DNA of 64,000 nt from Sphingomonadales bacterium (GTDB lineage: Bacteria > Pseudomonadota > Alphaproteobacteria > Sphingomonadales > Sphingomonadaceae). The stretch's first letter is position 1. Every line of letters starts with the position of its first letter. A program made the position numbers and the translations under genes. Positions 25,865 through 33,512 of this stretch are shown piece by piece. Location of the stretch: positions 1 through 64,000 of the forward strand of contig JAACPW010000005.1 of NCBI GenBank assembly GCA_009995225.1, given 5' to 3'. The notes beneath the pieces are model-generated. The model was not told the origin of the DNA and did not search any database. It saw only the letters and a list, made by a program, of their open reading frames with translations.

Positions 25865-25885
25865 GCAAATCCGTCACGGATTTGC
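25865..25885. repeat. Perfect 9-bp inverted repeat between methyltransferase and thioesterase genes
   Basis: GCAAATCCG (25865-25873) and CGGATTTGC (25877-25885) are exact inverted copies around a TCA spacer. The repeat lies 46 nt upstream of the PmtA-like start and 98 nt after the thioesterase stop, with no U-run on either strand. It could be an operator or a weak terminator. Confidence 0.45.
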
Positions 25886-25982
25886 AAGACTGCGCGGTGG
25901 GTACCGCCGTGTCTGCCTGAAACGTGACGTCAGCCTGTGGCAGGTTTGCGACGAAACTTGCAACAGCGGTTGCAGTGTAGCC

Positions 25983-26429
25983 TTACAAGACCGCGGTTGC
26001 CGGGTGCTTGCTTTCTTCTTCCTGCGGAAAGAAGAACGCGCGCAGATGTTCGCCGATCCGTGCCGGGCGCAAGGTTTCGGCATCGATGCAGCACCAGCTC
26101 GATTGCACTTCTGCGAGCACCTCTTCACCACGCTTGATCAGTGTGGAATAAAAGGCGCGCGCGCCGTTGAAACGTTCGAGCACGGTCTGCGCCATCACGT
26201 CATCATCCAGAAACGCCGGCTTACGATAGGTGATCTCGTGCTTCAGCGCGACCCAGGCCTTGCTCGCCACGTCTTCAGCCGGAGCGATCCCGCGCCAGTG
26301 CGCCAGCACCGCGTCCTGCACCCAGTTGAGATAGCGCGCATTATTGACGTGACCCATGAAGTCGATGTCGGATGGCTCTACCGTAATCGGGTGAAGAAAG
26401 ACCGCCGAAGAAGATTCGTTTGCTGACAT
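25983..26429 (-). CDS. 4-hydroxybenzoyl-CoA thioesterase-like (YbgC/FadM group) acyl-CoA thioesterase
   Basis: The 148-residue hotdog thioesterase has the diagnostic SDIDFMGHVNNARYLNWVQDA, with the active Asp and the H-V-N-N-x-x-Y motif, and later KHEITYRKPAF. It probably hydrolyses an aliphatic or aromatic acyl-CoA; substrate unknown. The ATG at 26429 is preferred over TTG at 26438. It diverges from leuC with 143 nt between. Confidence 0.88.
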   Translation of the reverse strand: MSANESSSAVFLHPITVEPSDIDFMGHVNNARYLNWVQDAVLAHWRGIAPAEDVASKAWVALKHEITYRKPAFLDDDVMAQTVLERFNGARAFYSTLIKRGEEVLAEVQSSWCCIDAETLRPARIGEHLRAFFFPQEEESKHPATAVL

Positions 26430-26572
26430 GAGTGTCAACTACCGCAAGATTGTGACAATTCCTATCGCCGTGTGCGGGTAAATCGTCGCAATCTTGCAAC
26501 GGGCCTGCAAAGATGATTAGGGAGCCCCACCCAAGGGCATCGCCTTTGCCTCAAACCGATGGACTGTCGATC

Positions 26573-28003
26573 ATGGCCAGCCGCCCGCGCACGCTCTACG
26601 AAAAGATCTGGGACGCGCATGTCGTGGAGACGCGCGATGACGGGACGGCGCTGATCTATATCGATCGCCATCTGGTGCACGAAGTCACCAGCCCGCAGGC
26701 GTTCGAGGCGCTGAAGGTGGCCGGGCGCCCCGTGCGCAGGCCGGAATTGACGCTGGCCGTGCCCGATCACAACCTTCCGACAACCGCGCGGGTGGACGCA
26801 GGCGGCACACCGGTGACGATTGCCGATCCCGAGAGCGCCGCGCAATTGGCCGCGCTCGAAGCCAACGCACCCGCCTACGGCATCCGCTATATCCCCGCCA
26901 CCGCCAAAGAGCAGGGGATCGTCCATGTCGTTGGCCCCGAACAGGGCTTCTCGCTGCCCGGAACCACCATCGTCTGCGGCGATTCGCACACGGCCTGCCA
27001 CGGCGGCCTTGGCGCGCTCGCCTTTGGTATCGGCACAAGCGAGGTCGAACATGTGCTGGCGACACAAACGCTGCTGTTGCAGCAATCCCGGCCGATGGAG
27101 GTGCGCGTTGACGGCGATCTCGGGCCGGGTGTCAGCGCCAAGGATCTGATCCTGCATATCATTGGCGAGATCGGTGCGGCGGGCGGCAGCGGCTATGTGA
27201 TCGAGTATCGCGGCGCCGTGTTTGCAGCGATGAGCGTCGAGGAACGCCTGACGGTTTGCAACATGAGCATAGAGGCGGGTGCGCGCGCTGGCATCATCGC
27301 GCCCGACGACACCACTTTTGCCTATCTCAAGGGGCGCCCCATGGCACCAAGCGGCGCGGATTGGGACGCTGCGGTCGCCTACTGGCGCACGCTCCATACC
27401 GATGACGGCGCGGCGTTCGCCAAATCGGTCGTGATCGATGCCGCCAATATCGAACCCAGCGTTACCTGGGGAACCAGCCCCGAAGATGTGGTGCCCATCG
27501 GTGGCCGAGTGCCTTCCCCGCAAGACTTCGCCGACGAAAGCAAACAGGTCGCAGCGCAAAAGAGCCTGGATTACATGGGCCTCATCCCCGGCACACCGAT
27601 GACCGCCATCGCGATCGAGAACGTCTTTATCGGCAGTTGCACCAACAGCCGCATCGAAGACCTGCGCGCCGCCGCTGCGGTGCTGAAAGGTCGCCGTAAA
27701 GCCGACACGGTTCGCTGGGCGATCGTCGTCCCCGGATCGGGTCTTGTGAAGGCACAGGCCGAGGAAGAGGGCCTCGACAAAGTGTTCACCGCTGCCGGGT
27801 TCGAATGGCGCGAGCCGGGGTGTTCGGCGTGCCTCGGCATGAACCCCGACAAGGTGCCGCCGGGCGAACGCTGCGCATCGACCAGCAACCGCAATTTCGT
27901 CGGCCGCCAAGGCCCGGGCGCGCGCACGCATCTCGTCTCGCCCGCCATGGCCGCGGCTGCCGCTGTCACGGGGCGCCTTGCCGACGTGCGCGAGTTGGTG
28001 TGA
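26573..28003 (+). CDS. leuC: 3-isopropylmalate dehydratase large subunit
   Basis: LeuC with LeuD isomerises 2- to 3-isopropylmalate in leucine synthesis using a [4Fe-4S] cluster. The 476-residue protein starts [18 protein letters not shown] and contains the aconitase-family motifs [33 protein letters not shown] (first cluster cysteine) and [13 protein letters not shown] (second and third cysteines), plus [12 protein letters not shown]. Length is normal. The start ATG 26573 begins the conserved sequence. leuD follows after one small ORF. Confidence 0.97.
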   Translation: MASRPRTLYEKIWDAHVVETRDDGTALIYIDRHLVHEVTSPQAFEALKVAGRPVRRPELTLAVPDHNLPTTARVDAGGTPVTIADPESAAQLAALEANAPAYGIRYIPATAKEQGIVHVVGPEQGFSLPGTTIVCGDSHTACHGGLGALAFGIGTSEVEHVLATQTLLLQQSRPMEVRVDGDLGPGVSAKDLILHIIGEIGAAGGSGYVIEYRGAVFAAMSVEERLTVCNMSIEAGARAGIIAPDDTTFAYLKGRPMAPSGADWDAAVAYWRTLHTDDGAAFAKSVVIDAANIEPSVTWGTSPEDVVPIGGRVPSPQDFADESKQVAAQKSLDYMGLIPGTPMTAIAIENVFIGSCTNSRIEDLRAAAAVLKGRRKADTVRWAIVVPGSGLVKAQAEEEGLDKVFTAAGFEWREPGCSACLGMNPDKVPPGERCASTSNRNFVGRQGPGARTHLVSPAMAAAAAVTGRLADVRELV

Positions 28004-28048
28004 CGCCAGCCTCTTGAAACCCCGTCACGGGAGGCGCAAGGAAAAGCC

Positions 28049-28225
28049 ATGACCGACAAGCTCAAATCGAACACCGCCCGCAATGCCGCGCTTGCCGCTG
28101 CCGGGGCCATCGGATCGGCGGCGATTGCTGCCGCGCTGCTCTATGCCGGCAAGCGCAAGAAGAAGCCGAACGAGCCGACCCAGCCCGGCCCGATCCCGTC
28201 GGGCGAGCCGCCGCAGACCGATTGA
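28049..28225 (+). CDS. Small single-span membrane protein between leuC and leuD
   Basis: A 58-residue ORF has a polar N-terminus ([13 protein letters not shown]), one Ala-rich hydrophobic helix ([21 protein letters not shown], residues about 14-34), a lysine cluster KRKKKP and a Pro/Glu/Gln-rich tail. The ATG at 28049 is preceded by GGAGGCGCAAGG, a strong ribosome-binding region. The gap between leuC and leuD (235 nt) is otherwise unexplained, and the codon pattern fits coding sequence. No family recognised; the positive-inside rule suggests N-out/C-in. Confidence 0.65.
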   Translation: MTDKLKSNTARNAALAAAGAIGSAAIAAALLYAGKRKKKPNEPTQPGPIPSGEPPQTD

Positions 28226-28238
28226 GGGACGCCCCGCG

Positions 28239-28838
28239 ATGCAACCGCTCACCCGCGTCGAAGGCCGCGCCATCCCGCTCGGCCTCAAGAATGTCGATAC
28301 CGATATCATCATTCCGGCAAAATGGCTCAAGACCATCAGCCGTGAAGGATTGGGACGCGGTGCGTTCGAAACGATTCGGTCAGAGCCCGGCAATATCTTC
28401 GATGACCCCGCCTACACCGGCGCGAATATCCTGATCGCTGGCGACAATTTCGGCTGCGGATCGAGCCGCGAACACGCCGCATGGGCGCTGGGCGACCTGG
28501 GGCTGCGGGTGGTGATTGCGCCCAGCTTTTCGGACATCTTCTCGGGCAACGCGGTCAAGAACGGGATCCTGCCGGTCGTATTGCCGCAGGAAGCGGTCGA
28601 CCGCCTGCTGGAAGTCGCCCGCGCGGGCGAGCCGATCACGGTCGACCTGGAAGACCAAACCGTTACCACAACCTATCAGGATCGCTTCACGTTCGATCTT
28701 GACCCGTTCCGGCGGCATTGCCTGCTGAACGGGCTGGACGAAGTGGGGCTGACCATGGCGCGGGGCGAGGCCATCGGCGGCTTCGAAGCCGACCGCACCG
28801 CCGCCCAGCCCTGGCTGATGCGCGGCACCGCCGCCTGA
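28239..28838 (+). CDS. leuD: 3-isopropylmalate dehydratase small subunit
   Basis: LeuD is the swivelling small subunit of isopropylmalate isomerase. The 199-residue protein starts [31 protein letters not shown] and has the [14 protein letters not shown] motif characteristic of the family. Length is typical (about 200). The ATG at 28239, 13 nt after the stop of the small ORF, matches the normal N-terminus; the longer open frame to 28083 is inside that ORF and not supported. Confidence 0.97.
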   Translation: MQPLTRVEGRAIPLGLKNVDTDIIIPAKWLKTISREGLGRGAFETIRSEPGNIFDDPAYTGANILIAGDNFGCGSSREHAAWALGDLGLRVVIAPSFSDIFSGNAVKNGILPVVLPQEAVDRLLEVARAGEPITVDLEDQTVTTTYQDRFTFDLDPFRRHCLLNGLDEVGLTMARGEAIGGFEADRTAAQPWLMRGTAA

Positions 28839-28863
28839 CACGAACCTAAAGGGAGAGGACATT

Positions 28864-29862
28864 ATGAAAGCCATTCGCACCCACGCCACAGGTGGGCCTG
28901 AAACGCTGACGCTCGACGAGATCGAAGCCCCCACCCCCGGCAAGGGCGAAGTGCTGGTTGCGGTGAAGGCCTGCGCGATCAACTATCCCGATGGGCTGAT
29001 CATCCGCGACATGTATCAGTTCAAGCCGCAGCGGCCCTTCTCGCCCGGCGGCGAAATTTCGGGCGTGATCGAAGCGCTGGGCGAAGGCGTCGAAGGCTTT
29101 GCGGTCGGCGACCGGGTGTTGGCCGGGATCGGCAATGGTGGCTTGGCTGAAAAGGTGGTCGTGGCAGCCGGGCGCATGTTCAAAGTGCCCGATGGCGTGC
29201 CGTTCGAAAAGGCGGCCAGCCTGCTGATGACCTACGGCACCACGATCCACGGATTGAAGGATCGCGGCCACATCAAGGCAGGCGATACCGTGCTGATCCT
29301 GGGTGCAGCGGGCGGCGTCGGGCTTGCGGCTGTGGAACTGGCGAAGGCTTATGGCGCCCGCGTGGTGGCGGCGGTTTCGTCCGAAGCCAAGGGCGATGTG
29401 GCTCGTAAGGCGGGGGCCGACGAGGTCGTGATCTACCCGCACGATGCGATGGACAAGGATGCGTCCAAGGCGCTCTCCAGCGCCTTCAAGGAGGCGTGCG
29501 GACCGGACGGCGCGAACATTGTCTATGACATTGTCGGCGGGCAATATTCCGAACCGGCCTTGCGCGCTATCGCTTGGGAGGGCCGCTTCCTCGTTGTCGG
29601 CTTCCCTGCCGGGATCGCCAAGATGCCGCTCAACCTGACCCTGCTGAAAAGCTGCGATATCTGCGGCGTGTTCTGGGGTGCCTTCACCGCGCGTGAGCCG
29701 GAAGCCTTCCACGCCCAGGTGAACGAATTGTTTGACCTGATGAAGGCCGGCACAATCGACCCGCTGGTGAGCGAAACCTTCCCCCTCGCCCGCGCGGGCG
29801 ATGCGATCGCCAAGCTCGAAGCGCGCGAGGCGGTGGGCAAGCTTGTGGTGACGATGGATTAG
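28864..29862 (+). CDS. NADPH:quinone oxidoreductase family protein (MDR superfamily)
   Basis: The 332-residue medium-chain reductase has an N-terminal GroES-like domain (NYPDGLIIRDMYQFKP, PFSPGGEISGVI) and a Rossmann domain with LILGAAGGVGLAAVELAKAYGARVV (about residues 143-167, nucleotide-binding A-A-x-G-G-V-G). Structural-zinc cysteines are absent, as in quinone reductases. It likely reduces a quinone or another carbonyl with NADPH. GGGAGAGG lies 5-10 nt before the ATG. It sits after leuD with 25 nt between; a shared transcript is possible. Confidence 0.9.
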   Translation: MKAIRTHATGGPETLTLDEIEAPTPGKGEVLVAVKACAINYPDGLIIRDMYQFKPQRPFSPGGEISGVIEALGEGVEGFAVGDRVLAGIGNGGLAEKVVVAAGRMFKVPDGVPFEKAASLLMTYGTTIHGLKDRGHIKAGDTVLILGAAGGVGLAAVELAKAYGARVVAAVSSEAKGDVARKAGADEVVIYPHDAMDKDASKALSSAFKEACGPDGANIVYDIVGGQYSEPALRAIAWEGRFLVVGFPAGIAKMPLNLTLLKSCDICGVFWGAFTAREPEAFHAQVNELFDLMKAGTIDPLVSETFPLARAGDAIAKLEAREAVGKLVVTMD

Positions 29863-29870
29863 AGCAGGCG

Positions 29871-29900
29871 GCGCGCGGCTTCCTGCTTGAAGCCGCGCGC
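29871..29900. repeat. Stem-loop between the quinone reductase and ATPase-inhibitor genes
   Basis: GCGCGCGGCTTC (29871-29882) and GAAGCCGCGCGC (29889-29900) form a perfect 12-bp stem with a 6-nt loop just after the quinone reductase stop. No U-run follows, so termination would be weak; it may stabilise the 3' end of the upstream mRNA. Confidence 0.5.
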
Positions 29901-29950
29901 GCCCGGCTCTATCGCGGCAGGCGTATCGTATCGGAAGGGATCCGCACAAC

Positions 29951-30274
29951 ATGACCGACTTCAAGGACCGCGAACGCGCTGAGGAAGCCAAGTTCGCGCT
30001 CGACGGCGAAACCGCCTTCCGCATCGCCGCACGCCGCAACCGCCTGCTGGGCGAATGGGCTGCCGGACTGATGAACCTTACCCCGGAAGAAAAGGACGCC
30101 TACAGCAAGGCTGTGGTGCAGGCCGATTTCGAGGAATCGGGTGATGAGGACGTGGTGCGCAAGCTGCTCGGCGATCTCACGGCCTCGCAGAAAGACATCA
30201 CCGAGGCGGACATCCGCGTGAAGCTGGAAGAAATGACCGTCGAAGCCCGCCGCCAACTGCTCGGCGGGGTCTGA
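29951..30274 (+). CDS. DUF1476 protein, ATP synthase inhibitor zeta-subunit type
   Basis: The 107-residue protein is a DUF1476 member: it begins MTDFKDRERAEEAKFALD and contains FRIAARRNRLLGEWAA, the best-conserved block. In Paracoccus denitrificans the zeta protein of this family binds F1-ATPase and blocks ATP hydrolysis, with the N-terminal helix as the inhibitory element. The full-length N-terminus is present here, but in sphingomonads the inhibitory effect has been reported as variable in alphaproteobacteria, so activity is not certain. The neighbours bolA and grxD follow closely. Confidence 0.88.
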   Translation: MTDFKDRERAEEAKFALDGETAFRIAARRNRLLGEWAAGLMNLTPEEKDAYSKAVVQADFEESGDEDVVRKLLGDLTASQKDITEADIRVKLEEMTVEARRQLLGGV

Positions 30275-30277
30275 GCC

Positions 30278-30511
30278 ATGCCGATGTCCGCCAGCGCGAT
30301 CGAAGAGGCGATCCTCGCCGCCCTGCCGGGGGCGAGTGTGGAACTGAAGGATCTGGCAGGTGATGACGATCACTGGGCCGCCACCGTCACTGCGCCGCAA
30401 TTTGCGGGGCTCAGCCGGGTAGCGCAGCACAAATTGGTCTATGCCGCCTTCGGTGGTCGCATGGGCGGGGAACTGCACGCCTTGCAAGTCACCACCGTGG
30501 TCCCCACGTAA
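30278..30511 (+). CDS. bolA: BolA family protein
   Basis: The 77-residue protein has the short BolA fold: an N-terminal helix with [16 protein letters not shown], a [30 protein letters not shown] core with the conserved H and R-x-x-x-H-K-x-x-Y-x-x-F, and a final strand HALQVTT. BolA proteins pair with monothiol glutaredoxins in Fe-S cluster handling; grxD lies 35 nt downstream. It starts 3 nt after the previous stop. Confidence 0.93.
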   Translation: MPMSASAIEEAILAALPGASVELKDLAGDDDHWAATVTAPQFAGLSRVAQHKLVYAAFGGRMGGELHALQVTTVVPT

Positions 30512-30546
30512 AACGCAACATTCATAGATCAAGGCTGCATTACACC

Positions 30547-30876
30547 ATGTCCGATGCCAATACCCGCATTTCCGAACTCGTCACCAGCAACGATGTTGTG
30601 CTGTTCATGAAGGGCACACCGCTGTTTCCGCAATGCGGCTTTTCCAGCCGCGCCATCGCGATCCTCGATCACTGCGGCGTTGCTTATGAAAGCGTCGACG
30701 TTTTGCAGGACATGGAAGTGCGCCAGGGCATCAAGGCCTTTTCCGACTGGCCGACCATTCCGCAGCTGTACGTAAAGGGCGAATTCGTCGGCGGCAGCGA
30801 TATCATGATGGAAATGTTCGAAGCGGGCGAATTGCAGCAGTTGATGGATCAGAGCGGCGTCACCAAGGCTGCCTAA
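30547..30876 (+). CDS. grxD: Monothiol glutaredoxin, Grx4 type
   Basis: The 109-residue protein has the monothiol CGFS active site (CGFSSRAI, cysteine about residue 31) preceded by [13 protein letters not shown] and followed by [24 protein letters not shown], all diagnostic of Grx4/Grx5. It carries [2Fe-2S] clusters bound with glutathione and works with BolA. Its transcript ends at the terminator at 30938-30976. Confidence 0.97.
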   Translation: MSDANTRISELVTSNDVVLFMKGTPLFPQCGFSSRAIAILDHCGVAYESVDVLQDMEVRQGIKAFSDWPTIPQLYVKGEFVGGSDIMMEMFEAGELQQLMDQSGVTKAA

Positions 30877-30937
30877 CTGGCCGGCAGACACTTACGTCTG
30901 CCCATCAAATACAGGGAAAACCCGAACCCCAATAGAA

Positions 30938-30976
30938 AAGCGCCCCGCAGGACCAGTGCGGGGCGCTTGTTTGTTT
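30938..30976 (+). terminator. Strong rho-independent terminator after grxD
   Basis: A perfect 12-bp stem AAGCGCCCCGCA/TGCGGGGCGCTT (30938-30949 with 30957-30968) with a 7-nt loop is followed by TTGTTTGTTTT. It closes the leu/ATPase-inhibitor/bolA/grxD run. Confidence 0.92.
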
Positions 30977-31221
30977 TCGGCTGAGGCGCAACCCGGAGAC
31001 CAGGCTGGGTCGCGCCACTTATCGAAGACCATTAGGGACCGCTCCTATCTATGCACACTGCGTGCCAAACCCCGTAAGTGACAGAAATCCGCGGTTTGCG
31101 CGTCACGCTTCCATGCGCCGAGGCGCTGAACTGTAAAGCATCCCGACACCCAAAGCCCAATCCGGCAGGATGTCGCCTTGGCTCTTGGCAAGCGCCTGCC
31201 ACGCGGCCATTCTTTGCCACG
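30977..31221. other. Gene-free stretch before the Nudix gene
   Basis: After the terminator, 245 bases hold no supported gene. An in-frame extension of the Nudix ORF begins at 31078, but its residues have no family match and lack a good ribosome-binding site. The stretch probably contains the Nudix promoter; I cannot define boxes with confidence. Confidence 0.5.
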
Positions 31222-32016
31222 ATGACCAGTGACACACCCCGCGATTCTGGCGCCGTAGGCATTCCTGCCGCCACCATCATCATCTTCCGCAACGCCCCTG
31301 ATGGCGGCGCGCCGGAGGTGCTGATGACCGTGCGTTCGCGCAACATGGTTTTTGCAGGTGGGATGGCGGTGTTTCCGGGCGGCAGGGTCGATCCGGCGGA
31401 CTACGTGCTGGGAGAGGCTGTGGCGGCCGAAACGGGCCTCGCCGCCGATGAAGCCGCGCACCAGATCGCCGCCGTGCGCGAAACGCTGGAGGAAACCGGC
31501 CTTGCGCTTGGCTTCGCGGGCAATATCGACGCGGCCCGCGCTGCCGACGCACGCGCCATGCTGGCGCACACTGCTGCCCTCGCCCCGGTGCTGGAGGCGT
31601 TCGATTGGCGGCTCGATCTGGCGCAGATCACGCCCTTTGCGCGGTGGTTCCCCAAGAACGAGGCGATTGCGCGGATCTATGACACGCGCTTTTACCTCGC
31701 CAATCTGGGCACGGGCGATGTCAACGTGTCGATCGACCACGCGGAAAACACCCACCTGTTCTGGACCACGGCGACCGGCGCGCTCGAAGCGGCGGAGCGC
31801 GGGGAGATCAAGCTGATCTTCCCCACCCGCCGCAATCTCGAACGCCTCGCCCTGTTCGCCAGTTACGAAGAGGCGCGCGCGCAGGCAGAGGCGATCCCGG
31901 TGCGCACGATCATGCCTCAGGTGGTGGAGCAGGGCGGCCGATCATGGCTCACCATCCTCAGCGATGCAGGCTATCCGGTGACAGCGGAGCCGCTGGAGAA
32001 TGTGGCGCGCGGGTGA
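31222..32016 (+). CDS. Nudix hydrolase of the NUDT19-like group
   Basis: The 264-residue protein has an N-terminal beta region (AATIIIFRNAP, VLMTVRSRNMVFAGGMAVFPGGRVDPAD) and then a Nudix box whose first half is moved and whose end reads AAVRETLEETGLAL (the R-E-x-x-E-E-x-G part with metal-binding glutamates). The spacing between the first G and RETLEE is longer than the classical box, as in mammalian NUDT19/RP2p-like enzymes that cleave CoA derivatives. A later region with PFARWFPKNEAIARIYDTRFYL is also typical. The ATG at 31222 begins the conserved sequence. Confidence 0.85.
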   Translation: MTSDTPRDSGAVGIPAATIIIFRNAPDGGAPEVLMTVRSRNMVFAGGMAVFPGGRVDPADYVLGEAVAAETGLAADEAAHQIAAVRETLEETGLALGFAGNIDAARAADARAMLAHTAALAPVLEAFDWRLDLAQITPFARWFPKNEAIARIYDTRFYLANLGTGDVNVSIDHAENTHLFWTTATGALEAAERGEIKLIFPTRRNLERLALFASYEEARAQAEAIPVRTIMPQVVEQGGRSWLTILSDAGYPVTAEPLENVARG

Positions 32017-32043
32017 GCGCGCGCGCTACCTTTACGCCTGCGT

Positions 32044-32421
32044 TTATCCCACATCGCGGCACTTGAGGTCGATCACCCGCCAGGCAAGCTGCGACGGGCT
32101 GCCGCCGAGCCGCTGCACTTCGCGATCGACACAACGCTGGGACGGACGGCGCGTATCATCGGCTTCGCTGCGCAAAGTCCGTTCAAGATCGATCATATCC
32201 TGCAGTTCCTGCGCTGTCAGATCCCCAATCGACCGCGTGCCTGCGCGCAGGGCCTGAAGATTGAATTGCGCCCGCGCCGCCCGATCCAGCGATGGCTCCT
32301 CCTGCGCCGGTGTTCCGGTGTCAGGCGGCGTGCCGGGCGACGCCGAGGGATGGCCAGCGGATTGCGCTGCGATGGTCAAAGCCAGCGCACCGATCAACGC
32401 AAACGCGTGGTCAAACAGCAT
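32044..32421 (-). CDS. Secreted hypothetical protein
   Basis: The 125-residue protein has an N-terminal hydrophobic signal (MLFDHAFALIGALALTIAAQSAG, cleavage plausible near residue 22), a Pro/Ser/Thr-rich linker and a C-terminal helical part with two cysteines (SQRCVDREV and LKCRDVG), probably disulfide bonded in the periplasm. The ATG at 32421 has GGAGG 7 nt upstream; GTG at 32424 is less well spaced. No family recognised. It converges with the Nudix gene. Confidence 0.7.
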   Translation of the reverse strand: MLFDHAFALIGALALTIAAQSAGHPSASPGTPPDTGTPAQEEPSLDRAARAQFNLQALRAGTRSIGDLTAQELQDMIDLERTLRSEADDTRRPSQRCVDREVQRLGGSPSQLAWRVIDLKCRDVG

Positions 32422-32501
32422 CACGATACCTCCGGGAATGGTCGCAGCAGGGTAACCCGTCAGGATCGCTCAAGGCAATTGTGCAATATCCTGCAAAGGT
32501 T

Positions 32502-32578
32502 TGGCGCGCCCGGCAGGACTCGAACCTGCTGCCTCAAGATTAGAAGTCTCGCGCTCTATCCAGATGAGCTACGGGCGC
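32502..32578 (-). tRNA. tRNA-Arg (anticodon TCT)
   Basis: The reverse complement is a 77-nt tRNA with encoded CCA. The acceptor is GCGCCCG/CGGGCGC with a G discriminator, the D-arm GCTC-GGATAGAGC region, the anticodon loop CTTCTAA on a GAGA/TCTT stem (anticodon TCT) and T-arm GGTTCGAGTCC. It reads AGA codons. Confidence 0.97.
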
Positions 32579-32639
32579 GCGCCTGACTGCCCAATAGCGC
32601 GCTTTGCGACGCAGGCAAATCGCGCTAATTCCGCTGGCG

Positions 32640-33512
32640 ATGAAAAACCCCTCCCCCGCCGATCCGGCCGCCAGCTTTGATCGCGACCCCACCGATGGAA
32701 TCACCGCCACCAGCCACGCGCCGGTGGCGTTCCGGTATTACGATCTGGTGATGGCGGCCTTTGTGGCGATCCTGCTGTTGTCGAACATCATTGGCGCGGC
32801 CAAGCTGACTTTCGTCGCGGTGCCGTTCTGGCCCGAAGGCTGGTGGCCCGCCGCGGACGGCACCTTCATCTATGGCGCAGGGATCCTCTTCTTCCCGCTG
32901 GGCTATGTGATCGGCGACGTGCTCACCGAGATTTACGGCTTTTCCAAGGCGCGCCGCGTCATCTGGGTGGGCACGGCGGCGATGCTGTTCCTGGCCTTCA
33001 TGAGCTTTATTGTTACCGCGTTGCCCCCCTTCGCCGGGTGGGAATGCGCAGGATCAGGCACGCTGGCGATGAAAGGCGATCCGGCCTCCGCACCCGGCGC
33101 GATCTGTCAGCAGACCTACGAGTCGGTGTTTGGCAGCACCTGGCGCATCGTGGTCGCCTCGATCACCGCATTCTGGGCAGGCGAGTTCGTCAATTCCTTC
33201 GTCATGGCCAAAATGAAGGTGCTCACCAAGGGCCGCGCCTTGTGGACGCGCACCATCGGCTCGACCATCGTGGGCCAAGGCGTCGACAGTCTGATTTTCT
33301 ATCCTGTCGCCTTCTACGGTATCTGGACGACCGAAGCGGTGGTGACCGTGATGGTCACCAACTGGGCGCTGAAAGTCGTGTGGGAAGCCGTGCTGACCCC
33401 GGTGACCTATGTGGTGGTGAACCGGCTCAAGGCAGCGGAAGGTGTCGATCTGTTCGATATCGACACCGATTTTTCGCCCTTCGCCAAAAGCGGGATGTCC
33501 AAACCCGCCTAA
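32640..33512 (+). CDS. Queuosine-precursor transporter family (YhhQ/VUT) membrane protein
   Basis: The 290-residue protein has an N-terminal polar lead of about 30 residues and six or seven membrane helices with family signatures SNIIGAAKL, GYVIGDVLTEIYGFSKARRVIW and GQGVDSLIFYPVAFYG. YhhQ imports preQ0/preQ1 or queuine-related bases for tRNA modification; the family assignment is clear, and the exact substrate is inferred. The start ATG 32640 gives MKNPSPADPA. Its stop overlaps the converging ppx stop by 3 nt. Confidence 0.9.
   Translation: MKNPSPADPAASFDRDPTDGITATSHAPVAFRYYDLVMAAFVAILLLSNIIGAAKLTFVAVPFWPEGWWPAADGTFIYGAGILFFPLGYVIGDVLTEIYGFSKARRVIWVGTAAMLFLAFMSFIVTALPPFAGWECAGSGTLAMKGDPASAPGAICQQTYESVFGSTWRIVVASITAFWAGEFVNSFVMAKMKVLTKGRALWTRTIGSTIVGQGVDSLIFYPVAFYGIWTTEAVVTVMVTNWALKVVWEAVLTPVTYVVVNRLKAAEGVDLFDIDTDFSPFAKSGMSKPA

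Noticed and set aside
26462..27931. 489-residue minus-strand ORF opposite leuC
   Set aside because: Antisense to a clear aconitase-family gene.
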